Below are positions 54,301-57,300 of a stretch of 60,000 nt of DNA, one piece after another. The stretch's first letter is position 1. Each line of letters opens with the position of its first letter. The notes under the pieces were generated by a model, which was given only the letters and a program-made list of their open reading frames with translations, did not search any database and was not told the origin of the DNA. Position numbers and translations under genes: made by a program. Origin of the DNA: Antedon mediterranea (taxonomy: Eukaryota > Echinodermata > Crinoidea > Comatulida > Antedonidae); contig NC_092670.1 of NCBI RefSeq assembly GCF_964355755.1, positions 6,537,001-6,597,000 on the forward strand, given 5' to 3'.

Positions 54301-57300
54301 TTTGCTATTAAACAAATCAAAAGCGTCTTGTATAGGTTATAATTGATGTTGCAATATTTATTTTCACAGATTCGTGTACTTCTTCACCTTGTCAAAATGG
54401 AGGAACCTGTGCACAGTTAGAGACAGACTTTGAATGCAACTGTCCTGTATTATATGAAGGCAACTTATGTCAAATACCACCAGGTATCTATAATAACCAA
54501 GTTGGTAATCTCGTAGTACTAGACCGAATTGTATCCTATTTGTCATTTTGCATTTTATCTAAAACTTATATAGACACTATAGAAGTGTTTCCCATTGTTA
54601 TTTAGGAACGAGGGGCCATTATTTTGAATGTTTTCTTATTATTTACTAGCAGTAAAAACAAGCTCTTGTAGAATAATACATTTGTAATGATGATTCATGA
54701 TGCACGTTTTGCTTCACTGATGTTTAGTGAGGTTAATAATAAACAATAGGAATTTGAAACCAATATATCAGACCAATTTCATACAACTAATATACATATA
54801 TTACATAATATTTAGGTGAGCCAACAGCAGAAATTCAACCTTTATCGAAGAGTGTTAATTTGCAAAGTACAGTCACATTTGAATGTATTATAACTTACTC
54901 AATTGATTGGCGTTGGTATAAAGACGACGTTGAACTCTCATCTGAAACACAAAGTCTAAAGTTCCTCACAATTAATGAAGTTGGTCTGGAAAATCAAGGC
55001 TATTATTACTGCAAAGCGTTTGGAGTATCACCACATGTTGGCGTAACAGATAATTCAATGAAAGCAGTTCTTGTTGTTAAAGGTACGCTTATTACAGTAC
55101 TTACTTCAAAGCTACTACAAAATAGACACATAGTGTAATTTAAAAAGGGATCATTATAAAGATACTGTCTGTTCAGAGGTGCATTATGAAATAATGTTAT
55201 ATCCTCAAAAGGAATATTTTTCTGTCGGTTTAAATTTTCATAAAAATAGTCCAGAAAAAAAAAAGATATAGATATAAACTTGTAACTCTAGAAAAGGCAA
55301 TGCCATGTCGACCAATCAAGTTCTGGTATTTACATAAGCCAATATAATACAGATATACCGAGGGGTTTTCTTTGTCTTGGCTGTCAAATTGTACAACGAT
55401 AGAAAAGGCAGTATGTGTTATATTACATTTTCCCAGTGCAGTACTTTAGGTAAAAAAAGACTGTTTCCAGTTACTTAGATCAAATATGCACTGGAAACTT
55501 ACCCTTATGCCTTTGTTTTAACATAGAATGTGTAGTATAAAAACACATATAAGTTAAGTAACATCAATTGAAGTTTATTTATGCATTCAACGAAAGGGTA
55601 TAATTAAAATCTTTTTTCACATGTTATAGATTTTAACATTCATTATCATTATAGATTGCATTATATGAAACATAGATATATTTAGTATTCTTTAGAAATA
55701 GCTATTGCTATTGAATAATATGGTTCAGTACTATATTATTTACAATTCTTACTAGCTTTGTATCTATTATTATACAGATGCTATTGCTGTGCCAACAGTG
55801 TTAACTTTCCTCAATTTTCAATTTACTTCGGCAATGAACAACCCTTCCTCTGAAGAATTCAAAAACACTTCTACTATAATTGCAAATTTGGTAGGTTTTT
55901 ATTAGTTTATTCTTTTTGAAAATGGCTAAAACATTATTTATTATAGCCTGAGCATATTATCGCCTTCTCTGATTATTTTACCTCTACAGTTTTCACATTA
56001 TTTTAGTTTTTCAGTTTATTCATCTCTATTGATTGATTTTTATTCCATATTCAATCAAAATGGTAATGGATACAACATATACATAATAAAAAATAGACTG
56101 TTATTATCTTTTGATATATAGGCTTGAAAGAAATGTTCATGTGCGTGTCTTCCTAAATGTCCTGATGTCATACTTCCTTTTATGTTTACAGTTAACTGAG
56201 AGCATAAGTATAAGTAATATATTTGTTCAAGTTCGTACTCTAAGATCTGGAAGCGTGATTGCTAATATCAACATATACACACCAAGTTCGGATGTATCGT
56301 ATGACAATTTCAGCAACAGTTTATCAGAAGAGTTTACCAAGTTAGGAAATGAAGGAACTATAGATGCTGATAATATTGCCATATTTAGCACAGGTAAGAA
56401 CTTGCAATTATATTTTTGTTTTACGTTTTGTATAAAAATGCATTTGAAATGAGGAAAATCATGGACCGTTATGTTGTTGTGTTTATATAATCCATTTAAA
56501 AAAAAATAAATGGGTTCATTCATTTATTTATTAAAGAGAGTTGTGAAAAGGAGATAATAGATGACTTAACATTCGAAACTACTGATGCTGGTCAAAATGC
56601 ATCCTCCAAGGAAGTTTGTCCAGAATCTAAAATTAATTGTAAGTTTGAATTTTTCTCTATAATTTATATAATATTATGTTTGGTAAAATAATTGCATGGA
56701 TGAATGATTTTAACTAATGCATTATTTTCCTAATATACAAATCAAGTGAATTGTATCGTTTGTGTAAAGCAGCAGATTAAATGATTGTACAAAATTTACT
56801 TTGGACTGAGCACCAAACACTTGGAATTAGTGATCAACTACTGACTTATTACAAGACTGTAGTGAGTATATTTCTGTTCACACCCGGAAGAGCCGATTGT
56901 AGTGATCATTCATTTTAAGACTAAAATATTCTATCTTATTTCCACAAATAGATGGTATGCCTCTAGGCTTGTGTACATGCTATAGTGATGGCCTGTCAGC
57001 TGCTGTGTGGCAGGATGTAATATTACAAGACTGTGGTAGAGATGCTACAGCCGATGAACTTTTAGAAAGGTTAACTATGGTGAGTTAAACATTTGTAGTG
57101 GATTTAGATTGAATCGAAGAAATTGATAAAATAGTTTGCATTATTAACTACTTATTAATCTATTGAAACAAGTGCCTGGAGTAAGAATACTGTTTACCAT
57201 TTCTCTTACCTACTAACATCTGTTTTATTAGCAGGAATGATATTCCAACTTAAAGCTCAGGTGCAGACATGAATTTTAAATATAATATTTTGTTAATTGT

